DNA of 64,000 nt from Pelobium manganitolerans (GCF_003609575.1 NZ_MBTA01000003.1:62001-126000), one strand, 5' to 3'. Shown: positions 32,165 through 40,774, counted from the first letter of the stretch. The notes: generated by a model not told the origin, from the sequence alone. Numbers and translations are program-made.

Positions 32165-33028
32165 ATGAAAAAATTAATCTCTCTATCTTTTTTCGTTTTA
32201 TTATACATATACGTATATCCGCAGCAACAGGTAATAACGGTTGATTCTATTGCCATCGGCCGTAAACCGTCCGCAAAAATCAACTTAGATGGCTCTATTA
32301 CTGCGCGTAATTTTAACGGCAAAAGAGCTATTACAGGAAGTATTGCAACAGGGCAAAACCCAAATACCAATGATATAGTGGCCTGGCTTAATGCGGTCTT
32401 TTATCCGAGCCAGGTACCTACGGCCAGCATTTCAGGAGGTAGCACAATGGAGCTACGAGCGGCAGGCACGCAGACCGTAACACTAAATTGGACGGCCGGC
32501 AGACAGGCTGCAACAGAGCCTTTATATGCTATCATGGTAAGTGGTAATTTACAGACGTTTACACAGCCGAGCGCTCCGGGTACTGTTAGCGGAACACAAG
32601 CCGTTACAATCACTTACAACACAAACCAGAGCTTTAGCAACACAGTTACCACAACAGACGGCAAATCAGCTAGCGCGACAACAACATTTACTTATTTGCC
32701 ACAATCGTACAGGGGTTTTATAAGTGACGTTAGCGGTATAGGCAACAGCTCAAGCGATGCAACTATTAGGGGGCTGGCTTACGGATTTACAACAAGCAGA
32801 GCAATGAGCTACACCACCGGAAGCGCATCTAACAAGTATTTTGTTTACGCCTATCCGGCAAGCTTTGGCGATTTGGCTGGATTGAGCATTAACGGCTTCC
32901 CAAGTTTAGCCTCCATGACAAAGATAACCCGGGCGTTTACTAACGCATCCGGCTACACGCAGAACTATAATATTTATTACACCAACAACGCACAGACCAC
33001 AAGTGGTTATCCGGTAGTGGCAAATTAA
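32165..33028 (+). CDS. Fibre-like protein with signal peptide
   Basis: A 287-residue protein whose N-terminus (MKKLISLSFFVLLYIYVYPQ) is a Sec-type signal peptide followed by a beta-rich body. The C-terminus (KYFVYAYPASFGDLAGLSIN) resembles knob domains of phage structural proteins. A signal peptide on a virion protein is unusual, as virions assemble in the cytoplasm. It may be a secreted lysogenic-conversion factor, or the start may lie downstream. The palindrome copy at 32202 lies within the signal-peptide codons. Confidence 0.5.
   Translation: MKKLISLSFFVLLYIYVYPQQQVITVDSIAIGRKPSAKINLDGSITARNFNGKRAITGSIATGQNPNTNDIVAWLNAVFYPSQVPTASISGGSTMELRAAGTQTVTLNWTAGRQAATEPLYAIMVSGNLQTFTQPSAPGTVSGTQAVTITYNTNQSFSNTVTTTDGKSASATTTFTYLPQSYRGFISDVSGIGNSSSDATIRGLAYGFTTSRAMSYTTGSASNKYFVYAYPASFGDLAGLSINGFPSLASMTKITRAFTNASGYTQNYNIYYTNNAQTTSGYPVVAN
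32202..32217. promoter_or_regulatory. Late-region palindrome-like sequence, copy 4 (intragenic)
   Basis: TATACATATACGTATA differs by one base from the perfect palindrome at 13593 and lies inside the signal-peptide codons of the gene at 32165. It could be a coding coincidence, because AT-rich signal-peptide codons favour such sequence. Confidence 0.3.
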
Positions 33029-33047
33029 AATCTTAATTAAAAACAGT

Positions 33048-35804
33048 ATGAAAAAACACATTTTACTTTTCTTAATGCTTTACGGCTTAATCGTAATTAA
33101 AGCTAAAGCGCAAGTTCAAATCGCCCCAACGGGTGACGTTCAGCCAACGGGAAATTATGCGGCTATGCAATACCAATTTGTAAGAGGCGCAACGCAATAT
33201 CCTGCTAACTTAACCGAACGTGACAACATTGCTACATTTCTAAGGGTGGACGGCTTATTGGCTTATATCACAAGCACCAAGCAGACCTATCAATTACAAG
33301 GCGGTATCACAAATGATAAGTGGGTTCTTGTAGGAGCAAGCGGGGGAAGCGCCGGAGCTTACACCAAGGCGCAAGTGGACAGCATACAGGCGGTTATCGT
33401 TAGCGGTATTCCGACAAATAACAATCAGCTGGCTAATGGGGCAGGGTATGTAACTTCTTCAACTGCGCCCGTGACTTCCGTAAACTCTCAAACAGGGGAT
33501 GTTATTTTAGATGCCGACAACATTAATTATAATGGTGAGAGCGTATATGGCGCTATCAATGACCTCAATACTTACAAAGAAGCCAAGTCCAACAAAGGTA
33601 TTGCTAACGGCTACGCTTCTTTGGACGGTTCGGCTAAAATCCCTACAAGCCAATTGCCAGATGCTATTTTAGGTTCTGTGAACTACCAAGGCAACTACTC
33701 TGCATCTAGCAACACACCAAGTTTACCTACTGCTAGCGGACATAAAGGATGGTACTACGTTATAAATTCAGCAGGTACGCAACAAGGGCTAGATTTTGAG
33801 GTTGGCGATTGGATTATAAGCAACGGCACGACATGGGATAAGGTAAGCAACAATAACAACGTCACAAGTGTAGCGGGTAAGGTGGGAGCTGTTACGCTTA
33901 ATAAATCGGATGTTGGTCTAGGTAATGTAGATAATACAAGCGATTTAGCTAAACCGGTTAGCACTGCAACACAGACTGCTTTGGATGGCAAAGCAAATGC
34001 AAACGGCTCAAACGCAACAGGTACTTGGGGGATTAATATAAGTGGGAGTGCAAACAGTGCAACTAAATGGGTAGACCAGAAGTTTGATTGGAGTGCTACT
34101 AATTCAGATAACAGCTGGTTTATGACTTATAATAATTCAATCGGCAAGTGGCAACCTACAAATCTGGCGGGATTAAAAAACACTTTAAGTTTACCATCAT
34201 CTGGGGGTTATGATTTGCAGGGTGTTACGGATAGGGGGACATCAACTACGAATCCACTTATTACCACCAACAAAGTGGTAATAGACAATAACACTGATTA
34301 TAAACTATTTGCTGTTAATAAAAGCGGAGTAGCCAGATGGGCATTTGGGGGAGATAATGTTTCTGAAACAGGAGCTAATGCCGGCACTGATTTCAGTATT
34401 TTTAGATACGATGATGCCGGCAATTATTTAAGTAATGCTTTAGATATAAGTAGAGCCACGGGTAGAATTAGATTGGGTGGAGAGCTAAATGTGTCCAATT
34501 CTAATCCTTTTATAAGTCTTAGTAAATCGGGCATATTAAACTGGTATTTAGGCAACAACGTTGGTGATGTTGGGGCAAATAATTTTAGCATAGGCACCGA
34601 TGCTAGCGCTAATTACAACATTTTAAACTTACTTGCTAACGGCGACGTAGGTATCGGCACAACTTCACCCGAATATAAATTAGATGTGGCTGGGTCAACA
34701 GCAATACGGGGCAATCAATTAAACTTTTATGGAACTAACGCCGAGATAGTTAATAGAAATGCGCCTCGATTAGATTTTTATGGCTCGGGTTCTAACTTAT
34801 CAATGTCTATTCTTAATAATGGCAACGTAGGTATAGGCATAACCGACACACAGGGTCACAAATTATTTATTAACGGCAGTACTTACGCAGATACTTATTA
34901 TTCAAGCAACTGGTTCCGTTCAGCCGGCAGTACTGGCTGGTACAATCAGGACTATGAGGGCGGAATTTATATGTACGACACCGAATGGGTACGCGTGTAT
35001 AATGGCAAAAAATTCCGCGCAGAAAACGACATCTACTCCGCTACAAAAGTTTACGCCCCCACTATCGAAGCAACAAGCAGTTTAAACGTAACAGGTAACG
35101 CTACTGTTAGCGGCACAGTAAATTTCGGCACTACCTCAACAAAATGGAATATAGGAGCATTTGAAGGTTCTGGCTATTCAAATTTAGTGTTTAAAGACAA
35201 TACAGGTAATGAAGCACTAGTCTTAAAGGAAGCAGTAGCTGAATTTTATGACGATGTAAATATAGAGGGCAGCGCCTATTTTGGAAACGGATGGACATCA
35301 AATTCAAATGCAACAATGAATGGTCACAACATAACAAATGTGGCATCACCAAATAATGCAACTGATGCGGCTACTAAAGAATATGTTGACAACGCTGTAA
35401 GTTCGGCGGGGGGCGCTACAACAGGGGAGTGGACGCCTACCTTAGTTAACGAAGCTAATTGTACAAGCGTCACGGGATTAACTCACAGATGGGTAAGGAA
35501 TGGCGATTTGATAACAGTTTACGGCAGCGCCGAAGTTGTACCGGCAGCGTCTGGTACAATATGCCAATTCAAAATTTACCCCCAATTAAGCATGGATTGC
35601 AGAGATTATGACCTTAACGGTTTCGGTTCTACCGACCATGCGGCCGGCTCTAGTACCGCAGCATCAGCGGTATTCATAAAGGATTTTAACTATTTAGGGG
35701 ACGGCGACAGAACCGGGGCTTTGGTAGAATTTTATCCGGTCGAGACCGGCGTGGTAAACACCCTTAATTACAGCTTTACGTACCGCAGGATTTTCACAGA
35801 CTAA
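33048..35804 (+). CDS. Long tail-fibre protein with signal peptide
   Basis: A 918-residue, fibre-like protein. It begins with a Sec-type signal peptide (MKKHILLFLMLYGLIVIKAK, cut near AQVQIAP). Collagen-like collar and repeat sequence follows (VGAVTLNKSDVGLGNVDNTS is the classical phage fibre repeat), then many short beta-strands, LDVAG-type repeats and a knob-like C-terminus. It resembles Bacteroidota outer-surface proteins and phage fibres. The signal peptide suggests export; if real, this may be a lysogen-encoded surface protein rather than a virion fibre. Confidence 0.65.
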   Translation: MKKHILLFLMLYGLIVIKAKAQVQIAPTGDVQPTGNYAAMQYQFVRGATQYPANLTERDNIATFLRVDGLLAYITSTKQTYQLQGGITNDKWVLVGASGGSAGAYTKAQVDSIQAVIVSGIPTNNNQLANGAGYVTSSTAPVTSVNSQTGDVILDADNINYNGESVYGAINDLNTYKEAKSNKGIANGYASLDGSAKIPTSQLPDAILGSVNYQGNYSASSNTPSLPTASGHKGWYYVINSAGTQQGLDFEVGDWIISNGTTWDKVSNNNNVTSVAGKVGAVTLNKSDVGLGNVDNTSDLAKPVSTATQTALDGKANANGSNATGTWGINISGSANSATKWVDQKFDWSATNSDNSWFMTYNNSIGKWQPTNLAGLKNTLSLPSSGGYDLQGVTDRGTSTTNPLITTNKVVIDNNTDYKLFAVNKSGVARWAFGGDNVSETGANAGTDFSIFRYDDAGNYLSNALDISRATGRIRLGGELNVSNSNPFISLSKSGILNWYLGNNVGDVGANNFSIGTDASANYNILNLLANGDVGIGTTSPEYKLDVAGSTAIRGNQLNFYGTNAEIVNRNAPRLDFYGSGSNLSMSILNNGNVGIGITDTQGHKLFINGSTYADTYYSSNWFRSAGSTGWYNQDYEGGIYMYDTEWVRVYNGKKFRAENDIYSATKVYAPTIEATSSLNVTGNATVSGTVNFGTTSTKWNIGAFEGSGYSNLVFKDNTGNEALVLKEAVAEFYDDVNIEGSAYFGNGWTSNSNATMNGHNITNVASPNNATDAATKEYVDNAVSSAGGATTGEWTPTLVNEANCTSVTGLTHRWVRNGDLITVYGSAEVVPAASGTICQFKIYPQLSMDCRDYDLNGFGSTDHAAGSSTAASAVFIKDFNYLGDGDRTGALVEFYPVETGVVNTLNYSFTYRRIFTD

Positions 35805-35816
35805 AAAAATATAACA

Positions 35817-36179
35817 ATGCAAAACTTCATAACAGAATTTACAGCTAACACCCTAGGCGGTCTTAGCTTGGCTTATTACGCCAGCACAATGCTTTTTGCT
35901 TTAATCGGCGCAATTATCGGACTTCGGATTTCATCGCTCAAAAGAGATAAAACAAGCATCAACACCCCTTACAAATTCAATTTTTGGTTTTTGATAAGGG
36001 ATAACGCCCAAAGGCTCTTAACTAACTTTTTGATATGCTTTGTGGTGTTCCGCTTTGCCGGTACTTTCCTAGATACGCCCGGCATAGACGTTATGCTTAG
36101 CGCCGTTGGCGTGGGGCTGTTCTTCGACCAGTTTGTCGCTAAGATGGTAGCGAAATTTGAAGCTAACGCAAGGGATTAA
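35817..36179 (+). CDS. Holin-like membrane protein
   Basis: A 120-residue protein with three predicted hydrophobic segments (residues ~12-38, 60-80 and 90-110). It begins 12 nt after the fibre gene and is followed by an XhlA-like gene and the endolysin, the usual order for a lysis cassette. Its charged C-terminus (VAKFEANARD) fits a class II or III holin. The fold is inferred. Confidence 0.55.
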   Translation: MQNFITEFTANTLGGLSLAYYASTMLFALIGAIIGLRISSLKRDKTSINTPYKFNFWFLIRDNAQRLLTNFLICFVVFRFAGTFLDTPGIDVMLSAVGVGLFFDQFVAKMVAKFEANARD

Positions 36180-36194
36180 CGCAATAAAATCGAA

Positions 36195-36446
36195 ATGAAC
36201 TTGGAACAGAAAGTCGACGACCTTGGCAAAAAAGTAGATGAGATTTATACCGCTATTATGGGTTCAAAATTCCACGAAAAAGGCGGGTATAAGTCTCGCT
36301 TAGAAAACGTGGAAAACAGGGTAGAAATTATTGAAGACCTAATTAACAAATGGAAGTGGATAGCTATCGGATTTGTTGGGTTAGGCGGATATGGGGGATT
36401 GACTTTCATTGCCGAGCTGGTTAAGTTTTTAACAGAAAAAAAATAG
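36195..36446 (+). CDS. XhlA/hemolysin-like small membrane protein
   Basis: An 83-residue protein: an N-terminal coiled-coil (MNLEQKVDDLGKKVDEIYTA) and a hydrophobic C-terminal helix (WIAIGFVGLGGYGGLTFIAE). This coiled-coil plus membrane helix layout matches XhlA-like lysis proteins. It sits between the holin-like gene and the endolysin. Confidence 0.6.
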   Translation: MNLEQKVDDLGKKVDEIYTAIMGSKFHEKGGYKSRLENVENRVEIIEDLINKWKWIAIGFVGLGGYGGLTFIAELVKFLTEKK

Positions 36447-36448
36447 GT

Positions 36449-37030
36449 GTGGCAAAATTTGAAATAGCAGATAAATTAACCGGTCTAAACGAGGGCGGTT
36501 ATGCGAATAACCCAGCAGACCGCGGAGGTGAAACTTACGCGGGAATTGCTAGAAATTTTTGGGGCAGATGGTTAGGATGGAAATACATAGACCAGTATAA
36601 AAAAGATTATGCGAGCGCCAAGGCTAAAGGCAGAACCAAGCTCAGCCTTGCCGAATGGGTAAACGCCAGCGCGCGCGTGGAAACACAGCCGGTAAAAGAG
36701 TTGGTGAAAGAGTTTTACCGTGTAAACTTCTGGGAACTTAATAGGCTCGGCGAAATCAACTGCCAGCAGTTGGCAAATACTGTGTACGACTTCGGGGTTA
36801 ATTCCGGCAAAGGCAGGGCGGCGAAGTTTCTTCAGGAAGTTGTGGGCGGCCTAAATGTAGACGGCATTGTCGGAAGATTTACACTCGATGCAACTAATTC
36901 AAAAAACTGCAAAACCACATACGAAGCTTACAACGAAAAACGGGAAACTTATTATAGAAGTATTGCCATTGGCAGTCAAAAGCAGTTTCTAACATCTTGG
37001 CTAAGCAGATTAAAACCTTATCAGTCATGA
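36449..37030 (+). CDS. Endolysin, N-acetylmuramidase (GH108-like)
   Basis: A 193-residue protein with a GTG start at 36449. The motif NEGGYANNPADRGGETYAGI contains the glutamate of the E-G-G-Y motif typical of GH108 muramidases, and the Asp in N-P-A-D-R-G. The remaining helical domain includes NCQQLANTVYDFGVNSGKG, typical of the peptidoglycan-binding half. It degrades cell-wall glycan at lysis. The next gene overlaps it by 4 nt. Confidence 0.82.
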   Translation: MAKFEIADKLTGLNEGGYANNPADRGGETYAGIARNFWGRWLGWKYIDQYKKDYASAKAKGRTKLSLAEWVNASARVETQPVKELVKEFYRVNFWELNRLGEINCQQLANTVYDFGVNSGKGRAAKFLQEVVGGLNVDGIVGRFTLDATNSKNCKTTYEAYNEKRETYYRSIAIGSQKQFLTSWLSRLKPYQS

Positions 37031-37548
37031 ATATTATTTTCGACAAAAAACCGACAACGGCCAGCGTGTTATTTATAGTGCTGATGTGGCTGTTTATGAT
37101 AGCGTGCGCTATTTCTTTTTCCGGCTGCTCCGGCAAAAAAGGCTACCAGAAATACATCCGAAACCACCCGGAAGTACTGGCAAAAGACTGCATGGAAAAT
37201 TTTCCGCCCATTGAGACTTTCAAGCCGGGACGGATAGATACTATTCCCGGAAAAATAATTGAAGTTCCCGGCGACACTGTTTTCGTAAAAGGCTACACAC
37301 GGGACACTATTTATATAACAAAAACAAAATATATCCAGTGTCCGCCCTCTTTAATCTGTACACCCGACACGATAATCAGAGTGGACAGTTCGGCTGTTTA
37401 TCTTTTAAATGGCGCAAAATTGAAGATAACAGAGCATGAGCAGACAATTAAAAAACTTAAAAGCGATAAGCTTTGGCTAACAATTTCAGGAGCTTTGCTG
37501 TTTTTGCTGACCTGTCTGTTTGCTTATTTGTGGATAAGGAAGAAATAA
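37027..37548 (+). CDS. Putative unimolecular spanin
   Basis: A 173-residue protein overlapping the endolysin stop (ATGA). Residues ~13-34 form a hydrophobic N-terminal segment ending in a lipobox-like FSGC (Cys34; MIAC at Cys27 is an alternative). A periplasmic-type middle contains PGDTVFVKGYTRDTIYITKT. The C-terminus is a membrane helix (LTISGALLFLLTCLFAYLW) followed by two lysines. Lipid anchor plus C-terminal membrane helix is the layout of u-spanins such as T1 gp11, which join inner and outer membranes. No diagnostic sequence proves this. Confidence 0.55.
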   Translation: MNIIFDKKPTTASVLFIVLMWLFMIACAISFSGCSGKKGYQKYIRNHPEVLAKDCMENFPPIETFKPGRIDTIPGKIIEVPGDTVFVKGYTRDTIYITKTKYIQCPPSLICTPDTIIRVDSSAVYLLNGAKLKITEHEQTIKKLKSDKLWLTISGALLFLLTCLFAYLWIRKK

Positions 37549-37576
37549 GAGATAAAAAATATTTGGTTTAGGTTGG

Positions 37577-37608
37577 AGCCGGCAGTCGTGAGATAGCCGG
37601 CTTTTTTT
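37577..37608 (+). terminator. Rho-independent terminator of the late operon
   Basis: AGCCGGC (37577) and GCCGGCT (37596) form a 7-bp stem with a 12-nt loop, followed by a run of Ts ending at 37608. It stops the rightward late transcript before the convergent integrase gene. Confidence 0.82.
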
Positions 37609-38776
37609 ATATAGCTCTTGATTTAAAGTCTTTTGCTTCCCCAACTATCACTCCCATATCCTTTAAGTAATCCATAAGGTTAGCTAGCGACTTGTGTCGC
37701 GTAAATTTGATGACATTGAAAAGTTTTTCGCCGTCCTCTACCATGTGTATTGCCCGTGTGTGCTTAAAAGCATAAAGCGTGACATCCTCGTGGATTTTGA
37801 GTTTTTTCTTTACCAAAGCAAACATATCGCCGAAATATCGCTCATGTACAGGTGTTTCTCCCGGAACTCCCTTAGGACCGAATAAATAATAATGCCGAGG
37901 ATAGCGCTCTATCTTGATTTCCTTTAAAAAATCTAAAAAACAGCTGTCAATAGGTATTACTTGCGTAGTCTTTCCTTTAGTAATATCAGATCCTATCCGG
38001 ATGCGGCGCGAAACCAAATCAATATCGCAAATCTGTATGAGCCTGGCTTCCGCGTTAGGTCTCATACAGGAGTAGTAGGTAAACCGGCAGAAGTCATATA
38101 AAGGACTGCTGTTCTTCTTTAGATAGTCCAGTACCGTCTTGAACTCATAATTGTCAAAGGGCCTGTTTCCTTTTTTTGTTACCTCTAACCTCTTTAAGGT
38201 ACGGCACGGGTTCTTTTCGACATAGTTGTCGAAATTGTCGATGTAGTACTGAAAAAAGGCGTGGATACTATTCAGGTAATGATTGTAGGTTTTGTTTGAC
38301 CATTGCCTTTCCTTCTGGTGATGCTTCAGGAAGGAGTGCACAACCTCCTTTCCTGTATTGTAGATTAAAGTGCAACCTTGTTCAGTGTCGGTAAGCCATT
38401 TCCTGAACAAAAGCAGATTGCTTCTGTACTTGTCATAAGTAGATGCTTTTACATTTGATCGAATTTCTTCCAGATAAGTATCTATGCAGGATAACAAAGC
38501 CCGGTCTTTATAGGTTGCGTCTTGGCATAGGTCGAACTCGAGAAAAGGGTTAAAGCCTCCGGCAAGGAGTTTTCTGATACCTTGCTTGATGATAGCCATC
38601 TTCTTCCTTCTCTCCGTTTTGGTGTGGAGACAGTTAATACCGTTATAGATCTTAAACCGTTTCCAATCGCTTTTTCCCGGTTTCCGAAGCTGGTCGGGGA
38701 TTAGGAATTGGTATTTCACGAACCACTCCTTGGTGATGTCGCCACCGGCTTCATAACTTTCAATCAGTTTGTACAT
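37607..38776 (-). CDS. Tyrosine integrase
   Basis: A leftward tyrosine recombinase. The catalytic set is visible (numbering from the longest TTG start at 38830): R257 in SCMRPNAEAR, H357-x-x-R360 in KHTRAIHM, H379 in TRHKS, and Y388 in LMDYLKDMG. The N-terminus (residues ~105-215) holds the SAM-like core-binding domain. I chose the ATG at 38776, about 389 residues; the upstream TTG at 38830 lies inside the 18-bp repeat. It integrates and excises the prophage at the tmRNA gene. No terminator separates it from ssrA on the same strand. Confidence 0.82.
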   Translation of the reverse strand: MYKLIESYEAGGDITKEWFVKYQFLIPDQLRKPGKSDWKRFKIYNGINCLHTKTERRKKMAIIKQGIRKLLAGGFNPFLEFDLCQDATYKDRALLSCIDTYLEEIRSNVKASTYDKYRSNLLLFRKWLTDTEQGCTLIYNTGKEVVHSFLKHHQKERQWSNKTYNHYLNSIHAFFQYYIDNFDNYVEKNPCRTLKRLEVTKKGNRPFDNYEFKTVLDYLKKNSSPLYDFCRFTYYSCMRPNAEARLIQICDIDLVSRRIRIGSDITKGKTTQVIPIDSCFLDFLKEIKIERYPRHYYLFGPKGVPGETPVHERYFGDMFALVKKKLKIHEDVTLYAFKHTRAIHMVEDGEKLFNVIKFTRHKSLANLMDYLKDMGVIVGEAKDFKSRAI

Positions 38777-38812
38777 TTTTCTTCCTGTCTGGGCAATTGT
38801 CCGGACGTTGTC

Positions 38813-38830
38813 TAACTGATTGAAAGTCAA
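38813..38830 (+). repeat. 18-bp direct repeat, right copy (candidate att core)
   Basis: TAACTGATTGAAAGTCAA, identical to 618-635. It lies 13 nt from the end of the tmRNA gene and includes the TTG at 38830 that would extend the integrase frame, so it may be the crossover core. See the left copy for the alternatives. Confidence 0.5.
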
Positions 38831-38842
38831 TTCATTTTTAAG

Positions 38843-39236
38843 TGGACCCGGAGGGATTCGAACCCTCGTCCAAACATGGGACCAGTTGTGCTTTCTACAT
38901 GCTTATTTTATGGTTAGTTTTCGTGAGCAACTTGGACATAAACACCCCGGTTACCCCTTAGTTTCTAAAGTTTTCGAGAAAAGCCCGAAACCTGCTTTTC
39001 CTTATTCCGGCATTTCCGTGCTTCCATATCGGTCGCCGCCAGACTTGGCAACCGGGAAACATCTCGCTCGCACTTCTTAAGTGCGACTAAGCAATCTTAA
39101 CTTGGTTAAGATTAGGCAGCAAGAGCGTAGTTATTTTCGCCTGTTATGTTGTGAAGACCAATATTTGAGCGCTGAGCCTTCATTGCGCTGCATGCTTACA
39201 CACTCATCATCCATCCTGTCTATTCCGGTCGAGCCC
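38843..39236 (-). ncRNA. ssrA: tmRNA (ssrA), intact beside prophage
   Basis: A transfer-messenger RNA of about 394 nt. The acceptor halves pair: GGGCTCG (at 39230-39236) with CGGGTCC (at 38844-38850), with two G-U pairs. The T arm is the standard GAGGG-TTCGAAT-CCCTC. The tag coding sequence decodes in frame as GENNYALAA followed by TAA. CCA is not encoded (ACT follows), as is frequent in Bacteroidota. This RNA rescues stalled ribosomes. The nearest -7-like box, TATTTTTG at 39359-39366, is about 115 nt upstream, so the promoter is uncertain. Confidence 0.92.
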
Positions 39237-39475
39237 AATTTTTTGAGTTCATTAGTCGTTAGGACTTTACTAACGATGTAAATAATTCATTAGTATTTCC
39301 AGACGTTTCAAGAAACTACGATGTGTTAAATTGATAAAACGTTCTTTTATCAGGGCAACAAAAATATCAAAATTAATGAAGCTAAAAAAGCTAAGCCAGA
39401 TTAATCCTTTACTTATGACATTTTTCTCACCATTCACCATCGTCCATTGACTAATGAACCAATGAACTAACTCTA

Positions 39476-40678
39476 CTATTGAACTAATCGCCCCGGGTAT
39501 TCCTGCAAGGCTTTCTCTAAGCAAATCATCGCCTTTTTTATGCTGTCTTGATTAATCACATAAGCTAAACGCACCTGATTTAAGCCTTTACCTTCGGTAG
39601 CATAAAAGCCGGCTGCAGGTGCAATCATCACCGTTTGGTTCTCAAAACTAAACTCGTCTAAAATCCATTTACAAAAGTTCTCTGCATCGTCTACTGGCAA
39701 GCTGGCTACCACATAAAATGCACCGCCCGGCATTGGGCAATAAACACCGTCCATTTTGTTTAAAGAATCAACCAAAATGTTACGGCGTTCGGTGTATTCT
39801 TTATTTACCTTTTCAAAATACTCGTCGGGCGTGTCTAAAGCTGCTTCGCCGGCCAGCTGTTCAAGCATTCCGGCGCTTAAACGGGCTTGCGCGAATTTTA
39901 AGCCGGTGCTAATCACATCCTTGTTTTTAGTAATCAAAGCGCCCAAACGTGCGCCACAAGCGCTATATCTCTTAGAAACTGTATCAACGATAATCACGTT
40001 ATCATCAATCCCATCTAAGTGCATAGGCGAAACAAAAGTTTTTCCGTCGTAGCAAAAATCGCGATAAGCTTCATCGGCGATGATAAACAAATCGTGTTTT
40101 AAAGCCAAATGTTTTAAATCCTCCATTTCCTCACGGCTGTACAGATAACCAGTAGGATTGTTTGGGTTGCAAATCATGATGGCCCTTGTGCGCTGGTTAA
40201 TATATTTCTCAAACTCTTTAACAGAGGGCAAAGCAAAACCTGTTTCAATGCTGGATGCTATGGGGCAAACCACCACATCGGTTTGGCAAGCAAAAGCATT
40301 ATAATTTGCGTAAAAAGGTTCCGGAATTAATATTTCATCGTCAATATCAAAGCAAGAGCGTAAGGCAATTAAAATAGCTTCCGAGCCACCAAGGGTAACA
40401 ATAATATCTTCCGGACGGATGTTGTAATTTAATTTACTGTAATAGGCCGCAAGTTTTGTCCGGTAACTTTCGGTCCCTTCAGATGCGGTGTACTCCCATA
40501 CATTGATGTTGGCGTTTTTAACCGCATCAAGCATCGCTTTTGGGGTTTCAATATCCGGCTGCCCGATATTTAGATGATAAACTTTAATCCCTTTTTTCTT
40601 TGCTTTTTCGGCAAAGGGCGTCAGCTTCCTTATTGGGGAAGCAGGCATTTGTTCTCCTTTTGATGAAACTTTTGGCAT
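39476..40678 (-). CDS. Class I/II PLP aminotransferase
   Basis: A 400-residue fold-type I aminotransferase. The signatures are NPNNPTG (171-177), DEAY (D202, Y205), the PLP lysine K236 in VSKRYSACGARLG, and R244. This group includes aspartate/aromatic aminotransferases of amino-acid metabolism; the exact substrate is not decidable here. The start MPKVSSKGEQMPAS matches Bacteroidota relatives. A -7 box lies only 7 nt from the ATG, so the transcript is probably leaderless. Confidence 0.85.
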   Translation of the reverse strand: MPKVSSKGEQMPASPIRKLTPFAEKAKKKGIKVYHLNIGQPDIETPKAMLDAVKNANINVWEYTASEGTESYRTKLAAYYSKLNYNIRPEDIIVTLGGSEAILIALRSCFDIDDEILIPEPFYANYNAFACQTDVVVCPIASSIETGFALPSVKEFEKYINQRTRAIMICNPNNPTGYLYSREEMEDLKHLALKHDLFIIADEAYRDFCYDGKTFVSPMHLDGIDDNVIIVDTVSKRYSACGARLGALITKNKDVISTGLKFAQARLSAGMLEQLAGEAALDTPDEYFEKVNKEYTERRNILVDSLNKMDGVYCPMPGGAFYVVASLPVDDAENFCKWILDEFSFENQTVMIAPAAGFYATEGKGLNQVRLAYVINQDSIKKAMICLEKALQEYPGRLVQ

Positions 40679-40685
40679 AGGAGGG

Positions 40686-40693
40686 CAAAGCTA
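40686..40693 (-). promoter_or_regulatory. -7 box for the aminotransferase
   Basis: TAGCTTTG on the minus strand fits TAnnTTTG, with its last base 8 nt from the ATG at 40678. Transcription would begin within a few nt of the start codon. Confidence 0.5.
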
Positions 40694-40774
40694 AAACAAT
40701 TTGTAAAGAATATGAAAATGATTTTGCTAAAAAAAGGAAATTAAATTTATAATTCTGCGAAATTTATATTTTAC

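Larger units (their letters stand above)
1..38842. mobile_element. Prophage integrated beside ssrA (left end uncertain)
   Basis: A continuous set of phage genes covers early regulation, recombination and replication, packaging, tail, head, fibres, lysis and a tyrosine integrase. It stops abruptly at the 3' end of the tmRNA gene, a classic integration target. The right boundary (about 38831-38842) is well supported. The left boundary is not: either it is at the 18-bp repeat at 618-635, giving a 38.2-kb element, or the phage continues left of the window, since the divergent HTH pair at 1-456 looks like a phage immunity region. No copy of the tmRNA T-arm sequence is visible at the left, so an att core within the tmRNA gene cannot be confirmed here. 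Siphovirus-like morphology is inferred from the long tape measure protein and the absence of sheath or baseplate genes. Confidence 0.88.

Noticed and set aside
38843-38890. A T-arm-like sequence that first looked like a tRNA gene
   Set aside because: The D- and anticodon-arms are missing; the matching 5' acceptor strand and the GENNYALAA tag lie 390 nt away, so it is a tmRNA.
38820-39281. Two short rightward open frames across the tmRNA region
   Set aside because: They lie on the strand opposite ssrA, whose pairing and tag coding are clear; the frames have no protein-like composition or start context.
39270-39524. A leftward 84-residue frame overlapping the aminotransferase end
   Set aside because: It overlaps the 3' end of a well-supported gene in another frame and extends into AT-rich intergenic DNA; no homology or start context.
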